A stretch of 64,000 nucleotides of DNA, taken from assembly GCF_003046175.1 (NCBI RefSeq), contig NZ_PZZM01000001.1, positions 372,001-436,000 on the forward strand. Reading direction: 5' to 3'. Below are positions 22,859 to 30,534 of this stretch, in pieces. This stretch comes from Bosea sp. 124 (GTDB lineage: Bacteria > Pseudomonadota > Alphaproteobacteria > Rhizobiales > Beijerinckiaceae). The position numbers and the translations under genes are program-made. The notes beneath the pieces are model-generated. The model was not told the origin of the DNA. It ran no database searches and saw only the letters and a list, made by a program, of their open reading frames with translations. How positions within the stretch are numbered: the stretch's first letter is position 1; the number at the start of each line of letters is the position of its first letter.

Positions 22859-23347
22859 TCAGCGGGCTCTCGCCTTCTTGGGCCAGCGCAGCGGCCAGTT
22901 GACGATGCGGTCGGGCACGTCATCGTCGGGCACATCGTCCTCGCTGGCGAAGACGCGGCCGCGAACCGCGACCCCGGCCGCAACCACCGTCTCCGCATCG
23001 CCCGAGACCAGCGGATGCCACCAGGGCAGATCGCGACCCTCGGCGACCAGCCGATAGGCGCAGGTCGGCGGCAGCCATGGCAGGGTGCGGACGTCATGGG
23101 GCGTCAGCGTCACGCAGTCCGGCACCTTGATCGAGCGGTTGGGGTAGTCCTTGCAGCGGCAGGTCTGCGAATCGAACAGCCGGCAGCCGATATCTGTCGC
23201 GAGGATCGCGCCGGTGTCCTCGTCCTGCAGCTTGACGAGGCAGCAGCGACCGCAGCCGTCGCAGAGCGATTCCCATTGCTCGCGGCTCATCGCCTCGAGC
23301 GGGGTGCTGCGCCAGAATGGATCGTCGGGGTCTCGGTCGCCGGTCAT
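22859..23347 (-). CDS. YcgN/UPF0260-type cysteine cluster protein
   Basis: Conserved protein of 162 residues with the cysteine pattern of the YkgJ/YcgN group: [32 protein letters not shown] and VPDCVTL, likely binding zinc or an iron-sulphur cluster. Other family marks are LPPTCAYRL and [10 protein letters not shown]. Function is unknown across the family. It is divergent from the PBP1A gene with a 295-base gap (23348-23642) that must hold both promoters; no operator-like repeat stood out there. Confidence 0.9.
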   Translation of the reverse strand: MTGDRDPDDPFWRSTPLEAMSREQWESLCDGCGRCCLVKLQDEDTGAILATDIGCRLFDSQTCRCKDYPNRSIKVPDCVTLTPHDVRTLPWLPPTCAYRLVAEGRDLPWWHPLVSGDAETVVAAGVAVRGRVFASEDDVPDDDVPDRIVNWPLRWPKKARAR

Positions 23348-23642
23348 GCCGCCTTATGCTCCGCCGTGTCGGCAGATGGAAGCGCGGGCATAAGCAGGGC
23401 ATGGCCCGCATCCGCCCCTCGCGCTGTGGCGTAGCCATCTCGACCGTGCCGAAACGGAACAGCGCAGATGGCCCGGAATCTGCTGTCCACCGGAGATTCC
23501 GGTTCCGGCCTCTTACAGCCGGGCCCGGAGCGAATATGTATCTGCGACGCGGCCAGAACATGTTGCCAAGACGGCCGGGGCGCGGCAGGACAGTGTCGTC
23601 GCCCTTTTCGGCGATGGCTCTCATCGGAACCTCGGGACGGCG

Positions 23643-25868
23643 ATGGAGTTCAGGAAAACAGGCTGGACGACCCGACTGAAGCGCTTCGCGCTGGCGGTCG
23701 ATTCATGGGTCGATGCCGGGCTGTGGGGCGCGGCGCGGCGCGCCGGCGACACCTATGAACGCATCCGCAGCTTCGCCGACCGCCTGACCGTCACCGGAGG
23801 GCAAAGGCTGGCGGCCGAGTTCGCCAGCGAAGGGCTGAACATCGGCATCGCCGGTTCCCTCGTCATGTTGTCGCTCGCCATCCCGTCCTTCCGTGAGGGC
23901 CGCGAGGAGGCGCTCAAGAACCAGGTCTTCGCCGTGACCTTCCTCGATCGCTATGGCGCCGAACTCGGCCATCGCGGCGCGCGGCACGACGATTCGCTGA
24001 AGCTGGAGGAGATGCCCGACCATCTGCTCAAGGCGGTTCTGGCGACCGAAGACCGGCGCTTCTACGATCATTTCGGCATCGACATCTTCGGCACGCTGCG
24101 CGCCATCACCGTGAATGCGCGCGCCTCGGGCGTCGTCCAGGGCGGCTCGTCGCTGACGCAGCAGCTCGCCAAGAACCTGTTCCTGACCAATGAGCGCTCG
24201 CTCGACCGCAAGATCAAGGAAGCCTTCCTCGCGGTCTGGCTGGAGTACCGGCTGACCAAGAACGAGATCCTGAAGCTCTATCTCGACCGCGCCTATATGG
24301 GCGGCGGCACCTTCGGCGTCGCAGCGGCGGCGGATTACTATTTCGGCAAGTCGGTCAAGGATGTCAGCCTCGCCGAGGCGGCGATGCTCGCCGGCCTGTT
24401 CAAGGCGCCGACGAAATACGCCCCGCATGTCAACCTGCCGGCGGCGCGCGCCCGCGCCAACGACGTGCTGAATGCCATGGTCGATGCCGGCTTCATGACG
24501 GCAGGCCAGGTCGACAGCGCCAAGCGCAACCCGGCGACGCCGGTCGACCGGCGTCGCGATTCGAGCCCCGACTATTACCTCGACTGGGCGTTCGATCAGG
24601 TGAAGGCGCTGGCCGACGACGGCAAGCTCGGCCCCGACCGGGTGCTGACGGTGAAGACGCCGCATGATCCCGCGATCCAGGACCGCGCCGACGAGGCGAT
24701 CGAATCGATCCTGCGCCAGCACGGGCCGGGCTACCGGGCGAAGCAGGCGGCGACCGTGGTGATGGACCCGGACGGGGCGGTGCGCGCCATCGTCGGCGGG
24801 CGCGACTATGGCGCGAGCCAGTTCAACCGCGCGACATCGAGCCTGCGTCAGCCGGGGTCCTCGTTCAAGCCCTTCGTCTATGCGACCGCCCTGCAGGCGG
24901 GGCTCTACAAGCCCAGCACGGTGGTCACCGACCGCCCGGTCTGCATCGGCAACTGGTGCCCCAACAATTACGGCCGTTCCTATGCCGGCTCGATGCCGCT
25001 GACGACGGCGCTGGCGAAGTCGATCAATACGATCCCGGTGCAGATGTCGATCGCGATCGGCCAGGCGACCGGCGAGAGCCATGTCGCGCGCGCGGCCCGC
25101 ATCGGACGCATGAAGATCATCGAGACCAGCCGCGCCATGGGCCTCAACTCGCCGCTGACCGACACCGTCTCGTTGCCGATCGGTGCCGCCGAGGTGACGG
25201 TGATCGACATGGCGGCAGGCTACGCGGTCTTCGCCAATGGCGGGAAGCGGGCCAGGCCCTATGCCGCGATCGAGATCCACAATTCGCAAGGCGAGCCGAT
25301 CTACCGGCACGACCGCGACGAGGCGTCTCCGGTCCAGGTGCTCAGCACCCAGGTCGCGCAGGACATGAACTTCATGCTCTCCAAGGTCCCGACCGAGGGA
25401 ACCGGCCGCCGCGCCGCGCTGGAGGGCGTCGTCACGGCCGGCAAGACCGGCACGACCAACGGCTACAAGGATGCCTGGTTTGTCGGCTATTCCGGCAACC
25501 TCATCGGCGCGGTCTGGTTTGGTAACGACGATTCCTCCGAGACCGCCAACATGACCGGCGGCTCGCTGCCGGCCATGACCTGGAAGGAGATCATGCAGTT
25601 CGCCCATCAGGGGCTCGAACTGAAGCCGATCCCCGGCGTTGCGCCACCCGACCCGAAGGCCGCAACGGTCGCGAAGGCGCAGGCGCCCGCCGCCGCGATC
25701 ACCGCGGCGTCCGGCCCCGGAGCAGGCCATATGCCGCGCCAGTCCTTCGAGGTGCTCTCGGCCGTCGGCGCGATGTTCAAGACGATCGAGCCGCCCCGTC
25801 CCGCCGGCCGGCCCCTCCAGGTCGGCATCCGCGAGGTCTCCGGAGGCAGCGAAACGCGGATTCGCTAG
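23643..25868 (+). CDS. Class A penicillin-binding protein (PBP1A family)
   Basis: Bifunctional peptidoglycan synthase of 741 residues in the inner membrane. A transmembrane segment lies near residues 68-85 (IGIAGSLVMLSLAIP). The GT51 glycosyltransferase domain has ATEDRRFYDHFGID, GGSSLTQQLAKNLFL and AEAAMLAGLFKAPTKY. The transpeptidase domain has the nucleophile motif SSFK (RQPGSSFKPF), SIN and KTGTTNGYKDAWFVGY. There is no OB-fold insertion, making it shorter than many PBP1A proteins. The C-terminus is an Ala/Pro-rich tail. The downstream DUF1214 and DUF1254 genes run in the same direction, about 125 bases after the stop. Confidence 0.95.
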   Translation: MEFRKTGWTTRLKRFALAVDSWVDAGLWGAARRAGDTYERIRSFADRLTVTGGQRLAAEFASEGLNIGIAGSLVMLSLAIPSFREGREEALKNQVFAVTFLDRYGAELGHRGARHDDSLKLEEMPDHLLKAVLATEDRRFYDHFGIDIFGTLRAITVNARASGVVQGGSSLTQQLAKNLFLTNERSLDRKIKEAFLAVWLEYRLTKNEILKLYLDRAYMGGGTFGVAAAADYYFGKSVKDVSLAEAAMLAGLFKAPTKYAPHVNLPAARARANDVLNAMVDAGFMTAGQVDSAKRNPATPVDRRRDSSPDYYLDWAFDQVKALADDGKLGPDRVLTVKTPHDPAIQDRADEAIESILRQHGPGYRAKQAATVVMDPDGAVRAIVGGRDYGASQFNRATSSLRQPGSSFKPFVYATALQAGLYKPSTVVTDRPVCIGNWCPNNYGRSYAGSMPLTTALAKSINTIPVQMSIAIGQATGESHVARAARIGRMKIIETSRAMGLNSPLTDTVSLPIGAAEVTVIDMAAGYAVFANGGKRARPYAAIEIHNSQGEPIYRHDRDEASPVQVLSTQVAQDMNFMLSKVPTEGTGRRAALEGVVTAGKTGTTNGYKDAWFVGYSGNLIGAVWFGNDDSSETANMTGGSLPAMTWKEIMQFAHQGLELKPIPGVAPPDPKAATVAKAQAPAAAITAASGPGAGHMPRQSFEVLSAVGAMFKTIEPPRPAGRPLQVGIREVSGGSETRIR

Positions 25869-25992
25869 GGCCGGGTTCGGTCCGCCTGCACTGTGGACGT
25901 CGTCGACTGCGTCCCCCTCTGTTGACGCACCCGCTCCCGCTGGTTCAACTCCCGCCGCCGCCATCGGCGGGCCGCTTTCGGAAAACAGGGCA

Positions 25993-26568
25993 TTGCGCGT
26001 CTTCCATCTCGCCTATCTGATCGCTCTCGGTGCCGGGCTGGGCCTGACCTCGGCGCATTTTGCCGTCGCGGGACGACCGCTGCCGGGGATGGTCGAGATC
26101 GGCGTCTGGAAAGCCTGGCCGCGCAGCGGCGGGCGCGACATCGATCCCTATATGCGGGCCTATCTCGCCCGGGGCGTGCATCTGCCGCTGGGCGCGGGCG
26201 AAGGGCTGGAGCTGATCGCCGAGCGGGACCAGCAGGGCTGGCCGCTCGACGGCCGCTGCCGCTATGCGCTGACGGGCGCGACGCCGACGACACGCGGCTG
26301 GACGCTCAGCGTCACCGATGCCGACGGGCGCGCCTTCCGCCTGCCGCTCGACCGCAGCGGCTTCACCGATGCCGAGGTCCTGCGCGACGAGACCGGCGCC
26401 CTGCGCATCGCCGCCGCCTCCTGGCCGCAGGCGGGCAACTGGCTGCCGCTGCCGACGAGCGGGCGCTTCCAGCTCCGCCTGCGGCTCTACGACACGCCGA
26501 TCGCGACCCAGGCCGGGGAAACGCGGGCCGAGAGCCTGCCCCGCATCGAGCGGATCGATTGCCCATGA
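25993..26568 (+). CDS. DUF1214 domain membrane-anchored protein
   Basis: Protein of about 191 residues. A single N-terminal membrane segment (RVFHLAYLIALGAGLGLTSA) is followed by the DUF1214 beta-rich domain: RDIDPYMRAYLARGVHLPLG, CRYALTGATPTTRGWTLSV, then FQLRLRLYDTPI near the end. No ATG or GTG is in frame near the anchor after the PBP stop; the TTG at 25993 is the best-placed start and should be treated as provisional. Its stop overlaps the DUF1254 gene start by four bases (ATGA), so the two are translated together, the usual arrangement for this pair. Function is unknown. Confidence 0.72.
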   Translation: MRVFHLAYLIALGAGLGLTSAHFAVAGRPLPGMVEIGVWKAWPRSGGRDIDPYMRAYLARGVHLPLGAGEGLELIAERDQQGWPLDGRCRYALTGATPTTRGWTLSVTDADGRAFRLPLDRSGFTDAEVLRDETGALRIAAASWPQAGNWLPLPTSGRFQLRLRLYDTPIATQAGETRAESLPRIERIDCP

Positions 26569-27200
26569 GCGCGGCCGGCCAGGAGATCGCGCCCGGCACC
26601 GTCGCCGCGCCGCGGCCCCTGCCCGCGGGGGCGCGCTTCGCCGCGGCCGTTCGCCGCCTGCTGCTGACGACCGTAGCGGGGTTCGTCCTCGCCGGCATCG
26701 TCCATATCGTCACCATCCTGCTGATCCCGGTTCTGTCGCGCAGCGACGCCAACAACGCCTATCGCGCGCTCGGGACCGGCGGCCGGGCCGAGTTGATCTC
26801 CGCCAACGACAGTCGCGGCCTGCCCCTGCCGCGCGAGGCCGACCTGGCCACGGTGACGGCGGTCTGCAGCTACGATCTGAGTGCCGGCCCGATGCGCGTC
26901 GTCGCCCGCGCCGGCACGCTGCCTCTTGGCCTGACGCTGCACCGGCGCGGCGGCGGCGTCATCTATGCGATCACCGACCGGGCCGCGATCCGTGGCGTGG
27001 TCGAGTTCGTGGTGATGACGGACGAGCAGCGCGACGAACGGATCGCGCGCGACGAGGATGGCGAGGCCGCGCGCGAATTGCGGATCGTCTCCGACACGGA
27101 TCAGGGGCTGATCGTGGCGCGCGTGCTGGTGCGGCACCCCTCCGACCGTGCAGATGCCGAGGCGCTGGCGAGCGGCGTCGCCTGCGGCATGGCGGACTGA
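26565..27200 (+). CDS. DUF1254 domain membrane-anchored protein
   Basis: Protein of 211 residues with a transmembrane segment near residues 32-55 (LLLTTVAGFVLAGIVHIVTI) and a DUF1254 domain (NNAYRALGTGGRAELI, VTAVCSYDLSAGPMRVVAR). The ATG at 26565 overlaps the DUF1214 stop. DUF1254 and DUF1214 occur fused in many bacteria and split in others; here they are split. It ends two bases before the convergent lipoprotein gene. An envelope role is inferred from topology and from lying after a PBP gene. Confidence 0.75.
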   Translation: MSAAGQEIAPGTVAAPRPLPAGARFAAAVRRLLLTTVAGFVLAGIVHIVTILLIPVLSRSDANNAYRALGTGGRAELISANDSRGLPLPREADLATVTAVCSYDLSAGPMRVVARAGTLPLGLTLHRRGGGVIYAITDRAAIRGVVEFVVMTDEQRDERIARDEDGEAARELRIVSDTDQGLIVARVLVRHPSDRADAEALASGVACGMAD

Positions 27201-27202
27201 GA

Positions 27203-28012
27203 TCAGCCCTTGTAGACGACCGGCGGCTTGGCGCCGTCACTGGCGGGCTCGCGGGCGCCGAAGACGCCGATGAGCGGCAGCTTGCAGAGCGGCCCGGCCT
27301 CCGCTTCCAGCGCCATGATGGCACGTTCGGCGCGGACCGCCTCGCGCGACGGCATCTCGACGACGAGGTTGGCGAGCGCGTAGCGATAGCTCTCGAGGCG
27401 GAAGCCGACGCGTTCGCAGACCCAGAGGATCAGGCCCTCGTTCTCGACGACGCGCGCGAAAGCCGGATCGATCTGCCCCGGCGCGACATGGGGCGAACTC
27501 TCGGCCGCGCGCATCCGCACCCTGTCGGCGGAGACCACCCGCATCGCATTGGCGCGGAACGGGCCGATCAGCAGCCGGTCGGCATTGGTATCCTCGGCCA
27601 GACGCGAATAGCGGGACACCTGCGACGCGTAGGAGCCGGAGGTCAGCGCCTTGAAATAATCCGAGACGAGGCTGGACTGGGCCTGCACCGGCAGAATTCG
27701 GGAATGGGCTAGGTCCGAGATGCGGCTCTGGAAAGTGCTGCGTTCATGCCCCGGCATGATGAAGCGCCAGGCGCGGTCCCGCAGTTGCTCCTCGTCATCG
27801 GTCATCCGGAAATACGAGGCCGCCTCGCCGCGCGCCGTGGCCGACCAGAACCCGGCCTGGGGCGCGACGACCTGGCTCCAGACGTCCGGTCGCGGGCGGC
27901 CGAGATCGCCGGGGCCGGCGCAGCCAGCCACAGAGAGCCCGAGCAGGATTGCGGCCAGCCGGCCGCTCCGCCTTGAGACGGCGCGCGGGTGATCGGCAGC
28001 CTCGGAGGTCAC
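27203..28012 (-). CDS. Putative lipoprotein
   Basis: Protein of 269 residues with a lipoprotein signal: basic region, hydrophobic core, lipobox LSVAGC with the lipidated Cys at about residue 31. The mature domain (DYFKALTSGSYASQVSRYSR, LIGPFRANAMRVVSADRVRM) is conserved-looking but I do not recognise the family. The GTG start at 28012 overlaps the stop of the upstream small gene by four bases (GTGA), which supports this start despite the weak ribosome site. It shares a promoter with that small gene, near a CtrA-type box. Confidence 0.65.
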   Translation of the reverse strand: MTSEAADHPRAVSRRSGRLAAILLGLSVAGCAGPGDLGRPRPDVWSQVVAPQAGFWSATARGEAASYFRMTDDEEQLRDRAWRFIMPGHERSTFQSRISDLAHSRILPVQAQSSLVSDYFKALTSGSYASQVSRYSRLAEDTNADRLLIGPFRANAMRVVSADRVRMRAAESSPHVAPGQIDPAFARVVENEGLILWVCERVGFRLESYRYALANLVVEMPSREAVRAERAIMALEAEAGPLCKLPLIGVFGAREPASDGAKPPVVYKG

Positions 28013-28251
28013 GCCGGCTGCCTGGCGCTGGTCGCCTTCTTCGTCCGCTTGGTGCCGCCGCTCACGGTCGGCGCGGCGGCCAGGACAGGCCGCCTTCGAC
28101 GAACGGCCGGCTCGACGGGGGCGGGCTCGGCCTGCCGCTCGTAGCGGACGCCGGTGAAGAATAGAATCATCGCCTGCTCCTGCCGCGATGCGGAGGGTGT
28201 CGAGGCGGTTTGCGACCGGCGACGCGGCGCAAGAGGGATGACGACGGCCAT
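28009..28251 (-). CDS. Small basic protein, first gene before the lipoprotein
   Basis: Predicted protein of 80 residues starting at the ATG at 28251 (MAVVIPLAPRRRSQ). The middle MILFFTGVRYERQ is hydrophobic and the rest is rich in Arg, Pro and Ala; the C-terminus is Lys/Arg-rich. I recall similar short proteins with an M-I-L-F-F-T-G-V-R-Y core in related alphaproteobacteria, but have no function. It overlaps the lipoprotein gene by four bases. Divergent from the DUF2336 gene. Confidence 0.55.
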   Translation of the reverse strand: MAVVIPLAPRRRSQTASTPSASRQEQAMILFFTGVRYERQAEPAPVEPAVRRRRPVLAAAPTVSGGTKRTKKATSARQPA

Positions 28252-28329
28252 GATGCGCCTCCGTGTCTTGGCGCCTTGCGTTTCGGTCGCGGGAGATCGC
28301 TCTCCGCTCCGCATCAGGCCCGGACATGG

Positions 28330-28344
28330 TTAACGCCCTCTTAA
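28330..28344. promoter_or_regulatory. CtrA box (TTAA-N7-TTAA)
   Basis: Exact match to the CtrA consensus: TTAA, seven bases (CGCCCTC), TTAA. It is 52 bases upstream of the DUF2336 gene start and 79 bases upstream of the divergent small-protein gene. CtrA is the master cell-cycle regulator in Alphaproteobacteria. Confidence 0.6.
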
Positions 28345-28395
28345 AGCCTCGGGGATTACTCTCGCCCGACGCCAAGAATCACAGCCGAGTGTCCC

Positions 28396-29529
28396 ATGCC
28401 GTTGCGAATCTCCGCCGAACTCGCCCATCTCGCCCGCCTCGCGCGCGATGGCGGGCTCGACCTCAGCCAAGTCTCGCTGCGGGTGAAGGCAGACCTGCTG
28501 ATGTCGACGCCGCAACCCGCGCAGGACGATCTCGCCGCCTTCGGCGAGATGGCGGCGGCGCTGGTTCCCGGCATCGACGAGGCCACCGCCGTCATCCTGG
28601 CCCGCAAGGTCGCCGGCTGGCGCCACGCCCCGGCTTCCGTCATCGCGGCATTGCGGGCCCGCGGCGGCGCCGTGCTCGCGGCCCTGCTGCGTCATGGCAT
28701 GCCACTGGACCCGGTCGAAATGGAAGAGTTCGCCGGCCATGCCGACGCCGCTTTGGCCGGCGCGCTGCCGGAGCGGGCCGATCTCAGCGCCACCGCGACG
28801 CTCATCCTGGTCGAGCGGGCGGACCGGGAGATCGATTTCGCATTGATGGCCAACACGGCCATCACCCTGCCGCGCGCCGCGCTCGACCTGCTGCTGGCAC
28901 GGGCGCGGGAGGATGCGGGCTATGCCCCGCCGCTGCTTGCCCGCCGCGACCTCTCCAGCGCGGAGATCGCGCCGCTTTTCCTGTTCGCAGGCGAGGAGCG
29001 GCGCCTCGCCATGCTCGATTCGCTGGCGGCGCTGGATTCGCTCGGCCCCGTCGAGCGGCGTGAACCGGTTTCCCGCGACGTGTTCGCCGGCTGGCTCGCC
29101 ATGGCGGCGGACGATCACGACAGCGCTTTCGGCGCGCTCGCGAGCCATCTCGGCGGCGGGCCGGCCCTGACGCAGGCGATCGGGGCGGACCGCTCGCGCG
29201 ACCTTGCGGCGCTCGCGCTGACGGCGGCCGGCGCCAGCGTCGAGGATGCGACGCGCTTCCTGATCCGGCTCGGCGACGAGGCGGCCCACTCGGTCGAGCG
29301 CATCTTTGCGGTGGTCGCGCTGATGCGTGCGGTACGACCTGCAGTGGCATTGCGGCTGGTCATGCAGGTCAGCGGCACGCCGATGCCGGCGCTCTCGCGC
29401 CGGGGCCAGCATCAACCTGCGATGGATCCGAGCGGCACCCCCGCGCGGATCGGCCCGGCCCGACCGGAGAGCGCGGTGCCGGCGAGCGACATCCTGCGCA
29501 AGCTTAGCACCAGGCGCGACCAGCGCTGA
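28396..29529 (+). CDS. DUF2336 domain protein
   Basis: Cytoplasmic, mostly helical protein of 377 residues (PLRISAELAHLARLARDG, then repeated helical pairs like a HEAT-type array: AAALVPGIDEATAVILARKV, LLLARAREDAGYAPPLLARR). This pattern matches the DUF2336 family of Alphaproteobacteria, whose role is unknown. It is convergent with the DUF1491 gene, and a CtrA box lies 52 bases upstream. The DUF2336, DUF1491 and histidine kinase genes occur close together in many Hyphomicrobiales (recalled, not checked). Confidence 0.7.
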   Translation: MPLRISAELAHLARLARDGGLDLSQVSLRVKADLLMSTPQPAQDDLAAFGEMAAALVPGIDEATAVILARKVAGWRHAPASVIAALRARGGAVLAALLRHGMPLDPVEMEEFAGHADAALAGALPERADLSATATLILVERADREIDFALMANTAITLPRAALDLLLARAREDAGYAPPLLARRDLSSAEIAPLFLFAGEERRLAMLDSLAALDSLGPVERREPVSRDVFAGWLAMAADDHDSAFGALASHLGGGPALTQAIGADRSRDLAALALTAAGASVEDATRFLIRLGDEAAHSVERIFAVVALMRAVRPAVALRLVMQVSGTPMPALSRRGQHQPAMDPSGTPARIGPARPESAVPASDILRKLSTRRDQR

Positions 29530-29553
29530 GCGCCGGTAGCTGCCGGAACCGCG

Positions 29554-29889
29554 CTACTCCGCGACGAGATCGAGCCTGGGGTCGCCCTGCCGGTTCTCGA
29601 TCTCGACCAGCCAGAGATCGGAATCGAAGCGCAGCTCGCGCGCGACACGCTCCTCGACGCTGCCGGGGTCGCTGTCGAGAACGAGCTGGAAGCGGCGGAT
29701 GCCGTCATCCTGCGCCATCGATTGCGGTGCTGGCCCATAGAGCGCCGCCGTACGGTCGAGCCGGTCGAGCTTGACGAAAATGGCGCCGGCCTCTGCCGCG
29801 CCGCGCCGTCTCAACACGGCGACGAGCCCGTCATGCCCCGCCTGGCGGAGATAAGCGGAGACCCAGAAATCGCTGGTGAGGCGCGCCAT
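29554..29889 (-). CDS. DUF1491 family protein
   Basis: Protein of 111 residues matching DUF1491 by its start (ARLTSDFWVSAYLRQAG), the RGAAEAGAIFVKLDRLD segment and the end SDLWLVEIENRQGDPRLDL. Function is unknown. It is the last gene of a minus-strand set running from the histidine kinase (32343) through the membrane protein (30519) to here, with gaps of 15 and 54 bases, so the three are probably one transcript. Confidence 0.85.
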   Translation of the reverse strand: MARLTSDFWVSAYLRQAGHDGLVAVLRRRGAAEAGAIFVKLDRLDRTAALYGPAPQSMAQDDGIRRFQLVLDSDPGSVEERVARELRFDSDLWLVEIENRQGDPRLDLVAE

Positions 29890-29943
29890 CGGCGCTGCTC
29901 CCTCGCTGCCTGTTCAATTACCCGGCCGGCGCAATGTCCGTGC

Positions 29944-30519
29944 TCAGTTCTCGGCGCTGCGGCGCGGCGTGGCGGACCTCGCCTGGGCGACGCCGCGAAC
30001 CTCCGCCGGCGGCCGGATATCGGCGCCGTTGATCAGGTCGGCGATCGGATCGCGCGGGGCGGCGGCGCTGCGCGCGACCGGCGCCGGAGCGGGTGCGGCT
30101 GCCGTACGCGGAATGCTGGTCACGGCCGCCGGTGGCCGGACAACGGGGTCGCGTGCCTGCTGCGACAGGTCGTTCGGGCGCGACGGCGGCAGCGGGGCCG
30201 GCGTCGGGGTCATGGTCGCGGACGCGCTGGCGGCGGGCTGCTCGGCGCGCCGCTCGGCCTGTCGGGCAGGCGGTGTCTGCGACGGAGCGGACACCATCGG
30301 CGCCGGATGGCGCGCCTTCTGGAGGATCAGCGCATTGGCGAGGATCGCGGCCGACACGGCGGCGAAGACCAGCAGCACGAAGGCGCGGCCGGGCCGGCGC
30401 GCCGCCAGGCGCACAACCCGGCCGAACCAGGTCGTCTTGTGGCGCGGCTGCGAAGCCGGGCGCCGGAGCGGGGCGGAGAGCGAGGAGCCGGAATGGGCGC
30501 GGGCTGCGATCGTGGACAT
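29944..30519 (-). CDS. Single-pass membrane protein with Pro/Ala-rich periplasmic tail
   Basis: Protein of 191 residues: a basic cytoplasmic head, one transmembrane helix near residues 44-66 (RAFVLLVFAAVSAAILANAL), then a disordered Ala/Pro/Arg-rich region. Near the end is RDPIADLINGADIRPPAE. From memory, the protein at this position in related genomes carries a peptidoglycan-binding domain after a similar RDPI-DLI motif; here it stops shortly after, so that domain would be missing. No coding remnant for it fits in the 54 bases downstream. It lies between the histidine kinase and DUF1491 genes. Confidence 0.6.
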   Translation of the reverse strand: MSTIAARAHSGSSLSAPLRRPASQPRHKTTWFGRVVRLAARRPGRAFVLLVFAAVSAAILANALILQKARHPAPMVSAPSQTPPARQAERRAEQPAASASATMTPTPAPLPPSRPNDLSQQARDPVVRPPAAVTSIPRTAAAPAPAPVARSAAAPRDPIADLINGADIRPPAEVRGVAQARSATPRRSAEN

Positions 30520-30534
30520 GCGGTTGGCTCGTGC

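Noticed and set aside
22121..23434. Plus-strand frame spanning the ankyrin gene end and the YcgN gene
   Set aside because: It is out of frame with the ankyrin gene and antisense to YcgN; Arg/Ala-rich composition without any motif.
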